In this document: one piece after another, positions 24,876-32,867 of the stretch
Layout of the letters: each line of letters starts with the position of its first letter
Numbering within the stretch: position 1 is the stretch's first letter
Assembly (NCBI GenBank): GCA_036641395.1
Contig: JAVWEY010000014.1
Location: forward strand, 1-35,830
Length of the DNA stretch: 35,830 nt
Reading direction: 5' to 3'
From: JAVXTH01 sp036641395
Lineage (GTDB): Bacteria > Bacillota_I > Bacilli_A > Erysipelotrichales > Erysipelotrichaceae
Program-made: the position numbers and the translations under genes
The notes under the pieces: generated by a model
What the model was told of the DNA's origin: nothing
What the model saw: only the letters and a program-made list of their open reading frames with translations
Databases searched by the model: none

Positions 24876-26306
24876 TTAAAGTTTCGAATCTTTTTTAGAA
24901 TTGTTATTCAATTTTTCTCTTATAAAAATCATCTTAAAATCATGTGCATTAAAAGGTAATAAAGGATATAAATAACTTGTTTTAGAAATTGTTTTATTTT
25001 GATAAAGAAGAAATCCTAGAAAGATAAGCGTAATTACAAAGCCAACTTTATTAAATAAAGAAATCATGATTAAAAATAAGACACGCATAAATTTAATTGC
25101 ATAACCTAATTCATAACTTGGTTGAGTAAAATTTGCTAAAGCAACAAATGCCATATACAAAATAACTTCTGGGGCAAACCAACCAGCCCCTACTGCAAAA
25201 TCACCAAGGATTAATGCACCGATAATACTAAAGGAACTATTTAAAGAACTAGGGGTATTTAACGATGCCATTTTTAAGGCATCAATACCAAATTCAAGGA
25301 TTAGAAACTGATAAATAATACTTACCTTTCCATTATCTTCAATTAGAATAAAAGTTAAAAACGATGGTAATAAATCTGGGTTACTATTTAATAAATACCA
25401 AATTGGTGTTATAAATAACGTTAATATAAAAACTAAAATACGTACCAAACGCATATAAGTACCCGTAAGTGGAGGTAAATAATAATCCTGTGCTTCTTGG
25501 ACAAAATCAAAAAAAGTTGTCGGCAATATAATAATAGAAGGAGAATTATCAATGATTAAAATAATCTTCCCTTCTAATATATTACTAGCAGCACTATCCG
25601 GTCGCTCACTATAGCGTACTTTAGGAAAAGGATTATACCATTTATGATCCACCAACGCCTCACACAAACTCTCTTGGCCCATACTTAAGGCATTTACATC
25701 AATCTGTTTTAACCGCTGTTGGATGATGTTTAATAAAGTGTGATCAACTTTTGTATCCAAATAAGCTAATACAATATCAGTTTTACTCAGTTTCCCAACA
25801 CTATGATATTCCATTCTTAAATGTGAATTACGAATTCTTCGACGAATCAAAGCCGTATTAAAAATAATTGTTTCGACAAAACCATCGCGACTTCCTCTTA
25901 ATACCTTATCATCTTCTGGCTCACTCATTCCTCTAGTTGGATAAGTTCTTGCATCGACCATAATAACCTGATTAAAATTACCAACAACAATTGCAATTGA
26001 TCCGGATAATACTTTCGTTATAATTTCATCAACATCTTTTAAGACCTCTACTTCAACATAAGGAATCAAATGATTGCAAAACATTTGAGCATTTTCTTGT
26101 TGTCTTAATGAATCAATGGTTTGTTTTAGTATAAATGACATAATTCTCTCCATAATATCATCTTTCACAAAACCATCAATAAAATAGAAATTAAAAATAT
26201 AATCTTCTACTCGACATTCTTTGTTTATTACATCAAAGTTATCTTTAACATATAATAATTGATTCAATAATATTACGTTATCTTCATGACAAAAATTAAG
26301 ATTCAT
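24876..26306 (-). CDS. spoVAF: spore germination protein of the GerA family, SpoVAF-like
   Basis: Protein of 476 residues. The N-terminal soluble region (about 1-270) contains the GerA-family sequences RGSRDGFVE, NTALIRRRIR, and NPFPKVRYSERPD with LEGKIILIIDNSPS. The C-terminal half has about five membrane helices, with GALILGDFAVGAGWFAPEV and LANFTQPSYELGYAIKFMR. These features match the SpoVAF branch of GerAA-type proteins, which act in the spore inner membrane as part of the ion-release and germination machinery. No other spoVA or ger genes are in the window. The ATG at 26306 has GAGGTGA upstream, but it lies in one arm of an 11-bp hairpin. Its presence indicates a spore-forming lineage. 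Confidence 0.85.
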   Translation of the reverse strand: MNLNFCHEDNVILLNQLLYVKDNFDVINKECRVEDYIFNFYFIDGFVKDDIMERIMSFILKQTIDSLRQQENAQMFCNHLIPYVEVEVLKDVDEIITKVLSGSIAIVVGNFNQVIMVDARTYPTRGMSEPEDDKVLRGSRDGFVETIIFNTALIRRRIRNSHLRMEYHSVGKLSKTDIVLAYLDTKVDHTLLNIIQQRLKQIDVNALSMGQESLCEALVDHKWYNPFPKVRYSERPDSAASNILEGKIILIIDNSPSIIILPTTFFDFVQEAQDYYLPPLTGTYMRLVRILVFILTLFITPIWYLLNSNPDLLPSFLTFILIEDNGKVSIIYQFLILEFGIDALKMASLNTPSSLNSSFSIIGALILGDFAVGAGWFAPEVILYMAFVALANFTQPSYELGYAIKFMRVLFLIMISLFNKVGFVITLIFLGFLLYQNKTISKTSYLYPLLPFNAHDFKMIFIREKLNNNSKKDSKL

Positions 26307-26342
26307 AAAGTCACCTCAACTTAAGGATGCCTTATGAATCTT
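26298..26342 (-). promoter_or_regulatory. hairpin masking the spoVAF start codon
   Basis: On the minus-strand RNA, AAGATTCATAA (26342-26332) pairs perfectly with TTATGAATCTT (26308-26298). The second arm contains the ATG and the next two codons. The 23-base loop holds the GAGGTGA ribosome binding site. It has no T run, so it is not a simple terminator of mgtA. Confidence 0.6.
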
Positions 26343-26356
26343 GTTTTATACTATTT

Positions 26357-29059
26357 CTATAATAATTCTCCATATTTCTTAATATATAATTTCTTGATTA
26401 AAGTTGCCAAACAAATATAAAGTACAATAATCACAAACAAATAAGCAAAATAAATAAGTGGTGGTGCGATTAAATTAAAATAAGATGCAAATGGAGTATA
26501 AGGAATAATTGTTAGAACAATAATGCCAAGACATGTCATACATGTAAGTGGTGCACTTGCTCTTGATTGAAGAAAAGGAATCTTTTCACTTCGTATCATA
26601 TGAATCACAAGCGTTTGTGACCACATTGATTCAATGAACCAGCCTGTTTGAAATAACATCATAAAGCCTAATTTAGAAGTAGCATCCAGTGTTTCATAAC
26701 TACCATGAAATACTTGAGGACATATCACAAAGAACATGATTAGGTAAGTCATAATATCAAAGACACTCGAAGTAGGTCCAATCCATAGCATAAACTTTCC
26801 AACGCTCTTGGCATTCCATGCTTTTGGTTCTTTAATAAATTCCTCATCTACATGATCCCATGGAATCGCAACACAACTTAAATCATAGATAAGATTTAAT
26901 AAGATTAATTGAATTGGCATCATTGGTAGAAAAGGCAACATCGCACTTGCGATTAAAACACTGAACATATTACCAAAGTTACTACTTGCCGTCATCTTGA
27001 TATATTTAATCATATTGGCATAGGTTTTACGGCCTTCAACAATACCATCTTTTAATACATTTAAATCCTTTTCTAATAAAATAATATCGGCTGCTTCTTT
27101 CGCAATATCAACGGCTGTATCAACACTAATTCCTACATCTGATATTTTAAGTGCAGGGGCATCATTTATACCATCTCCCATATAACCAACGACATGGCCA
27201 TTATCACGTATTTGTTTTACTACTCGACTCTTTTGATCTGGAGATAATTTCGCAAAGACATGCGTTGATTCTACTTTTTCACTCAGTTCTTTATCACTCA
27301 TAAGTTCAATATCATTACCTTGAAGAATATTCTTTGAAGAAAGTCCTACTTGAGTCGCAATCGCTTTGGTTACAGTCGCATTATCACCAGTTAATATCTT
27401 TACATCTACACCTAAATCAAACAAGCCTTGAATTGCTTTTTTTGTTGATGCTTTCGGTGGATCAAGAAACGTTAGATAACCCATTAATACCATATCTGCT
27501 TCATCAACTAGTGAAAATGTTTCTACATCATGAGGATTACTCTTCTGGGCAACCCCAATTACCCGCATTCCTTGTTCATTATAATTTCCTACGGTATTCA
27601 TTATTTCCTCAATAATTGATTTTGTAAGTTTCATAACTTTCCCATGATATTCTACATCACTACAAATCGATATAATTTCTTCAATCGCACCTTTGGTGAT
27701 CATTTGGGTTTTACCTGCTTTATCTTTCACAACGACACTCATTCTTTTTCTTTGAAAATCGAAAGGAATTTCATCTACTTTCGTAAATAATTGATCAATA
27801 TCTTTTAAAACAGGTTCATTTACACTATATTCAAACGTCTTTTCAATGATTGATTTATCCATTAAGTTCTTTAAACCAGTTTGATAATAACTATTTAAAA
27901 AGGCATGACGTAAAACCCGAGGATCACTGTTTCCACTCACATCTAAGTGATATTCTAAGACAACACAATCTTGTGTTAATGTTCCGGTTTTATCAGTACA
28001 TAGAATATCCATTGCTCCGATATTTTGAATGGAATTGACTTTCTTAACAATCGTTTTTTTCTTAGCAAGGCTCATTGCCCCTTTTGAGAGACAACTACTA
28101 ACAATCATTGGTAACATTTCTGGGGTTAAACCAACTGCAATACTAATTGCAAATAGAAAAGCCTCAAGCCAATCGCCTTTGGTTAAACCATTCACAAAGA
28201 ATACAATTGGAACCATGATTAACATAAAGCGAATTAAAACAAATGAAACATCATTGACTCCATATTCAAAACTTGTAGGTTGTTCCTTTTCATTTAATTT
28301 TGATGCAATTTGACCAAATAATGTATGATCTCCAACCACAATAACAATCGCTTTTCCACTTCCACTAATTACATTTGAACCCATAAAAGCAAGATTGCTT
28401 TGATCACTAATCGAATTTTCTTTGATCCTTATTTCACTGTTTTTTTCAATTGGTTCACTTTCACCACTAAGTGAAGACTGAGAAATAAATAAGTCTTTCG
28501 CAAAGACAATTCTTACATCTGCAGGAATAAGATCGCCTGCCGATAAATGAATCATATCACCTACAACAACTTCATCTAATGGAATTTCCATTAACTGATG
28601 ATTACGCTGCACACAGGTTGTTGTTTCAACCATTTCACTTAATTTTTCTGCTGCACGATTACTCTTTGCTTCTTGAATAAAACGTAAAAGTCCACTGATA
28701 AGTACCATAACGATAATGATTAAAACGGTAATCGGATTTTCTTCCCCTTTTGGTGCCATGGTAACATCACTTATATAAGATACCAATGCTAAAACAAATA
28801 GAATAATCGTAAAAGGATTGATAAATGCTTTCATTATTCGTTTTATTATGGATGGTGTTGCATATTTGGTAATGATATTTACTCCATATTCTTCTTTGTT
28901 TTCATCGATAATACTTTTTTGATCAATTCCATGATTACTAGTATGATATTTTGTATATATCATTTCATCACTTACAAGTGATGCATTTAAAAGTCTTTCT
29001 TTTTCCTTGTTTTGTATTTCCTTAATCTTTTGATTCTTACTACGATTTCGATTCATCAT
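26357..29059 (-). CDS. mgtA: magnesium-importing P-type ATPase
   Basis: Protein of 900 residues, the size of MgtA/MgtB. Motifs in order: actuator SLSGESEPIEK, the transmembrane signature SIAVGLTPEMLPMIVSSCLSKGA, phosphorylation site DILCTDKTGTLT at about 350-361, nucleotide-binding ITKGAIEEI, LDPPKAS, LTGDN and the hinge GYMGDGINDAPAL. TPEMLP and the GAMDILCTDK context are specific to type IIIB Mg2+ ATPases. The N-terminus is strongly basic. The pump brings Mg2+ into the cytosol at the expense of ATP. A strong AAGGAGGT precedes the double ATG. Expression is expected to be shut off by Mg2+ through the M-box leader at 29340-29488, with an additional leader ORF between. It ends 51 bases before the spoVAF-like gene with no good terminator. 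Confidence 0.95.
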   Translation of the reverse strand: MMNRNRSKNQKIKEIQNKEKERLLNASLVSDEMIYTKYHTSNHGIDQKSIIDENKEEYGVNIITKYATPSIIKRIMKAFINPFTIILFVLALVSYISDVTMAPKGEENPITVLIIIVMVLISGLLRFIQEAKSNRAAEKLSEMVETTTCVQRNHQLMEIPLDEVVVGDMIHLSAGDLIPADVRIVFAKDLFISQSSLSGESEPIEKNSEIRIKENSISDQSNLAFMGSNVISGSGKAIVIVVGDHTLFGQIASKLNEKEQPTSFEYGVNDVSFVLIRFMLIMVPIVFFVNGLTKGDWLEAFLFAISIAVGLTPEMLPMIVSSCLSKGAMSLAKKKTIVKKVNSIQNIGAMDILCTDKTGTLTQDCVVLEYHLDVSGNSDPRVLRHAFLNSYYQTGLKNLMDKSIIEKTFEYSVNEPVLKDIDQLFTKVDEIPFDFQRKRMSVVVKDKAGKTQMITKGAIEEIISICSDVEYHGKVMKLTKSIIEEIMNTVGNYNEQGMRVIGVAQKSNPHDVETFSLVDEADMVLMGYLTFLDPPKASTKKAIQGLFDLGVDVKILTGDNATVTKAIATQVGLSSKNILQGNDIELMSDKELSEKVESTHVFAKLSPDQKSRVVKQIRDNGHVVGYMGDGINDAPALKISDVGISVDTAVDIAKEAADIILLEKDLNVLKDGIVEGRKTYANMIKYIKMTASSNFGNMFSVLIASAMLPFLPMMPIQLILLNLIYDLSCVAIPWDHVDEEFIKEPKAWNAKSVGKFMLWIGPTSSVFDIMTYLIMFFVICPQVFHGSYETLDATSKLGFMMLFQTGWFIESMWSQTLVIHMIRSEKIPFLQSRASAPLTCMTCLGIIVLTIIPYTPFASYFNLIAPPLIYFAYLFVIIVLYICLATLIKKLYIKKYGELL

Positions 29060-29141
29060 TTTCTTACCTCCTTGATTAAATCAGGATGTAATATCAGATG
29101 ATTAGCGTAAAGCATACTATTTATTTGTTAAATGAATGGCA

Positions 29142-29234
29142 TCACAAAAACAGATGATTAAGTTCATCGTTTTCTACCCTTACAATATCGACTAATACTA
29201 CATCAATGCTACTTCGCGATGGTAAATCATCCAT
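29142..29234 (-). CDS. 30-codon acidic leader ORF of mgtA
   Basis: An ATG at 29234 follows GAGGTGG by about six bases and opens a frame of 30 codons ending in TGA at 29142. It begins MDDLPSRSSI and ends NDELNHLFL, with seven Asp/Glu and only two Arg. It lies after the M-box terminator and 82 bases before mgtA, so it is only transcribed when the riboswitch is open. The ribosome binding site is as good as those of the real genes here. I recognise no homolog. In enteric bacteria mgtA has a short leader peptide (mgtL) that senses Mg2+ through ribosome stability; the acidic, proline-containing start is reminiscent of that, but the analogy is inference. Confidence 0.55.
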   Translation of the reverse strand: MDDLPSRSSIDVVLVDIVRVENDELNHLFL

Positions 29235-29270
29235 CTTGTGCCACCTCTTTTCTTATGAATTGCAATTGAC

Positions 29271-29306
29271 AAAAAATAAAAAAATCTCACATAAAGGCGT
29301 GAGATT
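29271..29306 (-). terminator. M-box expression-platform terminator
   Basis: Minus strand: AATCTCAC (29306-29299), eight-base loop, GTGAGATT (29290-29283), then a T run. It lies about 35 bases after the M-box core and 212 bases before mgtA, as expected for a Mg2+-dependent attenuator. Confidence 0.9.
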
Positions 29307-29339
29307 GGCTTAAACATGGCTTACTAAAAGAAGTAATAT

Positions 29340-29488
29340 ATTAAACGTTCAAGCTTTAGCATCATAAGGCAATGAAACTACATTATTCTACACCTTGTTG
29401 TCGATGTAAACTTTTCAAACCTTCTCGAAGTGTCTCCACTCCTTCGCGGCAGTAGTCCGTATCCTTATGGTAGCCTCACCTACCTATT
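29340..29488 (-). ncRNA. M-box (ykoK) magnesium riboswitch
   Basis: The minus strand contains the conserved M-box blocks in order: GGTGAGGCTACC (29480-29469), GGATACGGACTAC followed by TGCCG (29464-29447), and GATGCTAAAGC (29363-29353). M-box RNAs fold when several Mg2+ ions bind and then allow a terminator to form. That terminator is present at 29271-29306, and the controlled gene is mgtA, the classical target. Ends are approximate because the closing helix was not folded by computer. Confidence 0.93.
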
Positions 29489-29503
29489 TTTTTGTCCTTA
29501 GTT

Positions 29504-29532
29504 ATTTTTGCACTCAATTCATCATTTGTCAA
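29504..29532 (-). promoter_or_regulatory. probable promoter of the M-box-mgtA transcript
   Basis: A perfect TTGACA lies on the minus strand (29532-29527). The -10 at 17 bases is only AAAAAT (29509-29504), so the exact start is uncertain. The region is shared with the divergent guaA gene. Confidence 0.45.
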
Positions 29533-29604
29533 TTTTTTTATGAAAAAAGTTAATATTGTGATAAACTAATACTGTATTTATATAGAAAAGAAGAGGAGAT
29601 CAAT

Positions 29605-30894
29605 ATGAAACAAGACATGATTGTAATATTAGATTTAGGTAGTGATGAAAACACAACCCTCGCAAGAGAAATTCGTAGTTTAGGTGTTTACTCAGAAATT
29701 TATCCTCATGATATTTCATTAGACGCATTAAATAGTTTATCAAATGTAAAAGGTATTATCTTAAATGGTGGAAGTTATCGTCATGTTGATGGAAAAGATA
29801 TTGATATTAATCCCGATATTTATAATGCAAATTATCCAATGATTGCGATTGATCATAGCTTAGCAAAATGTCCTAAATTAGATAAATGGCCCAACCAAGA
29901 AGAATTAAAAACTTTTGTATTTGAAACATGTAAAGCAGAAGCAAATTGGAATATGAAGAATTTTATCGCTGATCAAATCGAATTAATTCAAGATCAAGTA
30001 AAAGATCATAAGATTCTATTAGCTTTATCCGGTGGAGTTGATTCTAGTGTTGTTGCTGCTTTGTTACTTAAAGCAATTGGTTCACAATTAGTATGTGTTC
30101 ATGTCAATCATGGATTAATGAGAAAAGGTGAATCAGAGAGTGTCATTGAAGTATTTAAGAATCAAATGAAAGCTAACTTAGTTTATGTCGATGCAACCGA
30201 TCGTTTTTTAACGAAACTTACAAATGTTAGTGAACCGGAAACAAAACGTAAAATCATCGGTGCTGAATTTATTCGTGTCTTTGAAGAAGAAGCTAGAAAA
30301 TTAGAGGGCATTGATTACTTAGCACAAGGTACCATTTATCCAGATATTGTTGAGAGTGGTACAAAAACCGCAAAAGTCGTAAAATCTCATCATAACGTTG
30401 GTGGTCTTCCTGAAGATATGCAATTTCAATTAATTGAGCCACTTCGTCAGTTATTCAAAGATGAAGTAAGAGCCTGTGGTGTAGAATTAGGTTTACCTCA
30501 TGATATGGTTTATCGTCAACCCTTCCCAGGTCCTGGCTTAGGTGTTCGCTGCCTTGGTGCTATCACAAAAGAAAGACTGGAAGCAGTACGTGAATCCGAT
30601 GCTATTTTAAGAGAAGAATTCGAGATTGCTGGTCTTGATCAAAAAGTATGGCAATATTTCACCGTTGTCCCTGATTTTAAATCCGTTGGTGTAAAAGATA
30701 ATGCTCGTTGTTTTGAATACCCAGTTATCTTAAGAGCAGTTAATACAATTGATGCGATGAGTGCTACCATCGAAACCATTGATTGGCCAATCTTATTAAA
30801 GATTACGGATCGTATCTTAAAAGAAGTTAAAAATGTAAATCGTGTATGTTATGATTTATCTCCTAAACCTTGTGCAACCATTGAATGGGAATAG
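29605..30894 (+). CDS. guaA: GMP synthase with shortened, cysteine-less glutaminase domain
   Basis: Protein of 429 residues; usual GMP synthases have about 510-525. The ATP-pyrophosphatase half is complete: LALSGGVDSSVV at about 139-150, QGTIYPDIVES, the dimerisation domain QPFPGPGLGVRCLG, and the C-terminal KPCATIEWE. It should convert XMP to GMP with ATP. The N-terminal class-I amidotransferase region is only about 105 residues instead of about 190. It starts normally (ILDLGSDENTTLAREIR, GIILNGGS), but where GICYG with the catalytic Cys is expected there is AIDHS (81-85), and the later part with the catalytic His-Glu is missing. The frame is continuous, so this is not a simple frameshift. 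Ammonia, free or from another protein, is the likely nitrogen source. GAGGAG precedes the ATG; candidate promoters are TTGTCA/TAATAT (29526-29556) or TTGTGA/TATATA (29556-29584). Confidence 0.93.
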   Translation: MKQDMIVILDLGSDENTTLAREIRSLGVYSEIYPHDISLDALNSLSNVKGIILNGGSYRHVDGKDIDINPDIYNANYPMIAIDHSLAKCPKLDKWPNQEELKTFVFETCKAEANWNMKNFIADQIELIQDQVKDHKILLALSGGVDSSVVAALLLKAIGSQLVCVHVNHGLMRKGESESVIEVFKNQMKANLVYVDATDRFLTKLTNVSEPETKRKIIGAEFIRVFEEEARKLEGIDYLAQGTIYPDIVESGTKTAKVVKSHHNVGGLPEDMQFQLIEPLRQLFKDEVRACGVELGLPHDMVYRQPFPGPGLGVRCLGAITKERLEAVRESDAILREEFEIAGLDQKVWQYFTVVPDFKSVGVKDNARCFEYPVILRAVNTIDAMSATIETIDWPILLKITDRILKEVKNVNRVCYDLSPKPCATIEWE

Positions 30895-30900
30895 ATAAGT

Positions 30901-30935
30901 AAAGTCCATAGAACCTTGTTCTACGGACTTTTTCT
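30901..30935 (+). terminator. terminator of guaA
   Basis: AAAGTCC pairs with GGACTTT and, after one mismatch, TAGAAC with GTTCTA around a three-base loop (30901-30931). A T run follows. It lies seven bases past the guaA stop. Confidence 0.88.
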
Positions 30936-30996
30936 TTTGCTTTGAATACAAATAAGAACTTTTGTTAAGTAAAATAAAGATATACATAGATAAATG

Positions 30997-31029
30997 AAAA
31001 AAGCAGTTGTTTTATAAAGAACAACTGCT
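30997..31029 (-). terminator. terminator of the pbuG-ade operon
   Basis: Minus strand: AGCAGTTGTT (31029-31020), eight-base loop, AACAACTGCT (31011-31002), then Ts. It lies 23 bases past the ade stop codon. Confidence 0.88.
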
Positions 31030-31052
31030 CAATAAACTTGAATTTATCTATC

Positions 31053-32828
31053 TTATGCAAATAATGGAATTATATTTTTAGTACTTACATCAATTAAACC
31101 TAAATCCGACATCTTCGCATTTGGTACGACTGGTAAAGCAAGTGTTACAATGCGTAGTAATGGATTCTCTAATTCAATCAAACCAAGGGCATTGATTGCT
31201 TTCTTCATTTGGCTATTATCAATGGCTAATGTTTCTGCTGGTTTTAGTGAAATTAATCCAGCAAGTCCTAATTCTAAGGTATGAAGTATTTCATGATCCT
31301 TAACCGCACACATGCCACCGCCTACGCGTTTTATTTCATTGGCAGCAATTAATGCATTCTCTGCCGTATCATAAACTACTGTAAGATTATGAGAGTCATG
31401 TGATACGGTAGATACAAGTGCTCCACAATTTGTTCCAAAACCACGAACTAAACCAAGGGCAATGTTATTATTACCAACATAACGATTTACAACCGCTACG
31501 AATTTTAAATCTGAATCACCAGAGATATCTAAATAACCGTCTTTCACTGGTATTTCTTCACAAACTGCATCCGTAGATGAGAATAAAAGATTCTCATATT
31601 TCATAAGATTAACTTTTATTGTACCATTTTGAATTGGTGCTTTAATCTTAAAGTCTTCAACCGATAATTCTTTAATATGAACTGAATTACGAGTTTCAAT
31701 CTCATATGTTTTATCTTCAATTTTAGTTAATAATACACCATCTTGCGCAACTAAATTTCCTTCAAAGAAAACATGACTTGGTTTTAGTTGTTTTAAATCA
31801 TCAACTAATAACATATCCGCAATATAACCAGGTGCAATTGCTCCTAAGTTCTCTGCTTTAATTTCCCTTGCGGTATTTAAAGTAGCACTCTTAATCGCAT
31901 CAATTTCATTCATACCATGCTTAATCGCATTACGAACAACATCATTCATATGACCTAAATGTAAAATCTCATCAGCTTCACGATCATCAGTACAGAAACA
32001 TAAATGATCAAAATAACGACAATGTTTTACACCTTCCCAAATATCTGCAACGTTTTTTGTGATTGAACTATCACGAGAATCAACAAACATACCATTGCGT
32101 AGTTTTTCAATGCCTTCTTGAGCACTTCTTGATTCATGACAAGTGGTAGGTCCTCCACAAATATAAGCAGATAAATCACGATTAAATAAGAAAGGCGCAT
32201 GACCTTGAATATAGATACCTTTATCACGGGCTACTTGTAAGATATCCATCATTCTTTGTTCTCCATGAATCACGGCTAAATAATCCATAACTTCCGCAAG
32301 TCCGATAACACGAGGAAGCGATGCTAATTCTTCAATCTGTTCTGCTAGAAAATCAGCACCAGCATTCTCTTTACCAGGAACACTTGGAACACAACTTGGA
32401 ATATCAATATATTGGCGCATTGGTAAACCATCGGCATTATCATGCATGTATTTAACCCCTTCTACACCATAAACATTACCAATTTCATGAGGATCGGTTA
32501 CAACCGTTGTCGTGCCGCTCACTAAGACTGCCTTCGCAAAATTGCGAGGTGTCATCATTGAACTTTCAATATGAATATGGGCATCGATTAAACCTGGAAT
32601 TAAATATTTACCATTCGCATCAATTACTTGTTTTGCTTGATCTAAATTGATTGTTAAATCTTTATATTCCACATGGGCAATTGTATTACCACATACAAAT
32701 ACATTAACTGGATAGATTTCACCGGTAATCACATTTACAAGTTGTGCATTTTTAATTAATAAATCACTTTTTTCAGCTCCATAAGCTACTTTTAATAATC
32801 GTTGTTTATCTTGAGGTTCGATTCTCAT
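31053..32828 (-). CDS. ade: adenine deaminase
   Basis: Protein of 591 residues, typical for AdeC-type adenine deaminase. The amidohydrolase metal site DAHIHIESSMMTP is near residue 90, with GHAPFLF and FCTDDREADE further on. The C-terminal domain shows NRYVGNNNIALGLVRGFG, ALVSTVSHDSHNL and GGGMCAV, the usual signature of this family. The enzyme hydrolyses adenine to hypoxanthine and ammonia in purine salvage. AAAGGAGG precedes the ATG. It is 39 bases downstream of the purine permease gene and shares its guanine riboswitch, so uptake and conversion are controlled together. The ammonia it releases could matter for a GMP synthase without glutaminase, but that is inference. Confidence 0.94.
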   Translation of the reverse strand: MRIEPQDKQRLLKVAYGAEKSDLLIKNAQLVNVITGEIYPVNVFVCGNTIAHVEYKDLTINLDQAKQVIDANGKYLIPGLIDAHIHIESSMMTPRNFAKAVLVSGTTTVVTDPHEIGNVYGVEGVKYMHDNADGLPMRQYIDIPSCVPSVPGKENAGADFLAEQIEELASLPRVIGLAEVMDYLAVIHGEQRMMDILQVARDKGIYIQGHAPFLFNRDLSAYICGGPTTCHESRSAQEGIEKLRNGMFVDSRDSSITKNVADIWEGVKHCRYFDHLCFCTDDREADEILHLGHMNDVVRNAIKHGMNEIDAIKSATLNTAREIKAENLGAIAPGYIADMLLVDDLKQLKPSHVFFEGNLVAQDGVLLTKIEDKTYEIETRNSVHIKELSVEDFKIKAPIQNGTIKVNLMKYENLLFSSTDAVCEEIPVKDGYLDISGDSDLKFVAVVNRYVGNNNIALGLVRGFGTNCGALVSTVSHDSHNLTVVYDTAENALIAANEIKRVGGGMCAVKDHEILHTLELGLAGLISLKPAETLAIDNSQMKKAINALGLIELENPLLRIVTLALPVVPNAKMSDLGLIDVSTKNIIPLFA

Positions 32829-32867
32829 ATGTTTTCCTCCTTTTGAAAAAGGGCATAAGCCCTCTTC

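Noticed and set aside
29142..29306. tRNA or T-box leader in the long gap before mgtA
   Set aside because: No cloverleaf, TTCGA loop or T-box core sequence was seen; the gap is explained by the M-box, its terminator and the leader ORF.
29605..29940. Frameshift or assembly error as explanation for the short GuaA N-terminus
   Set aside because: The frame is continuous, and the residues at the catalytic position are substituted rather than cut. The missing part is not visible in another frame nearby.
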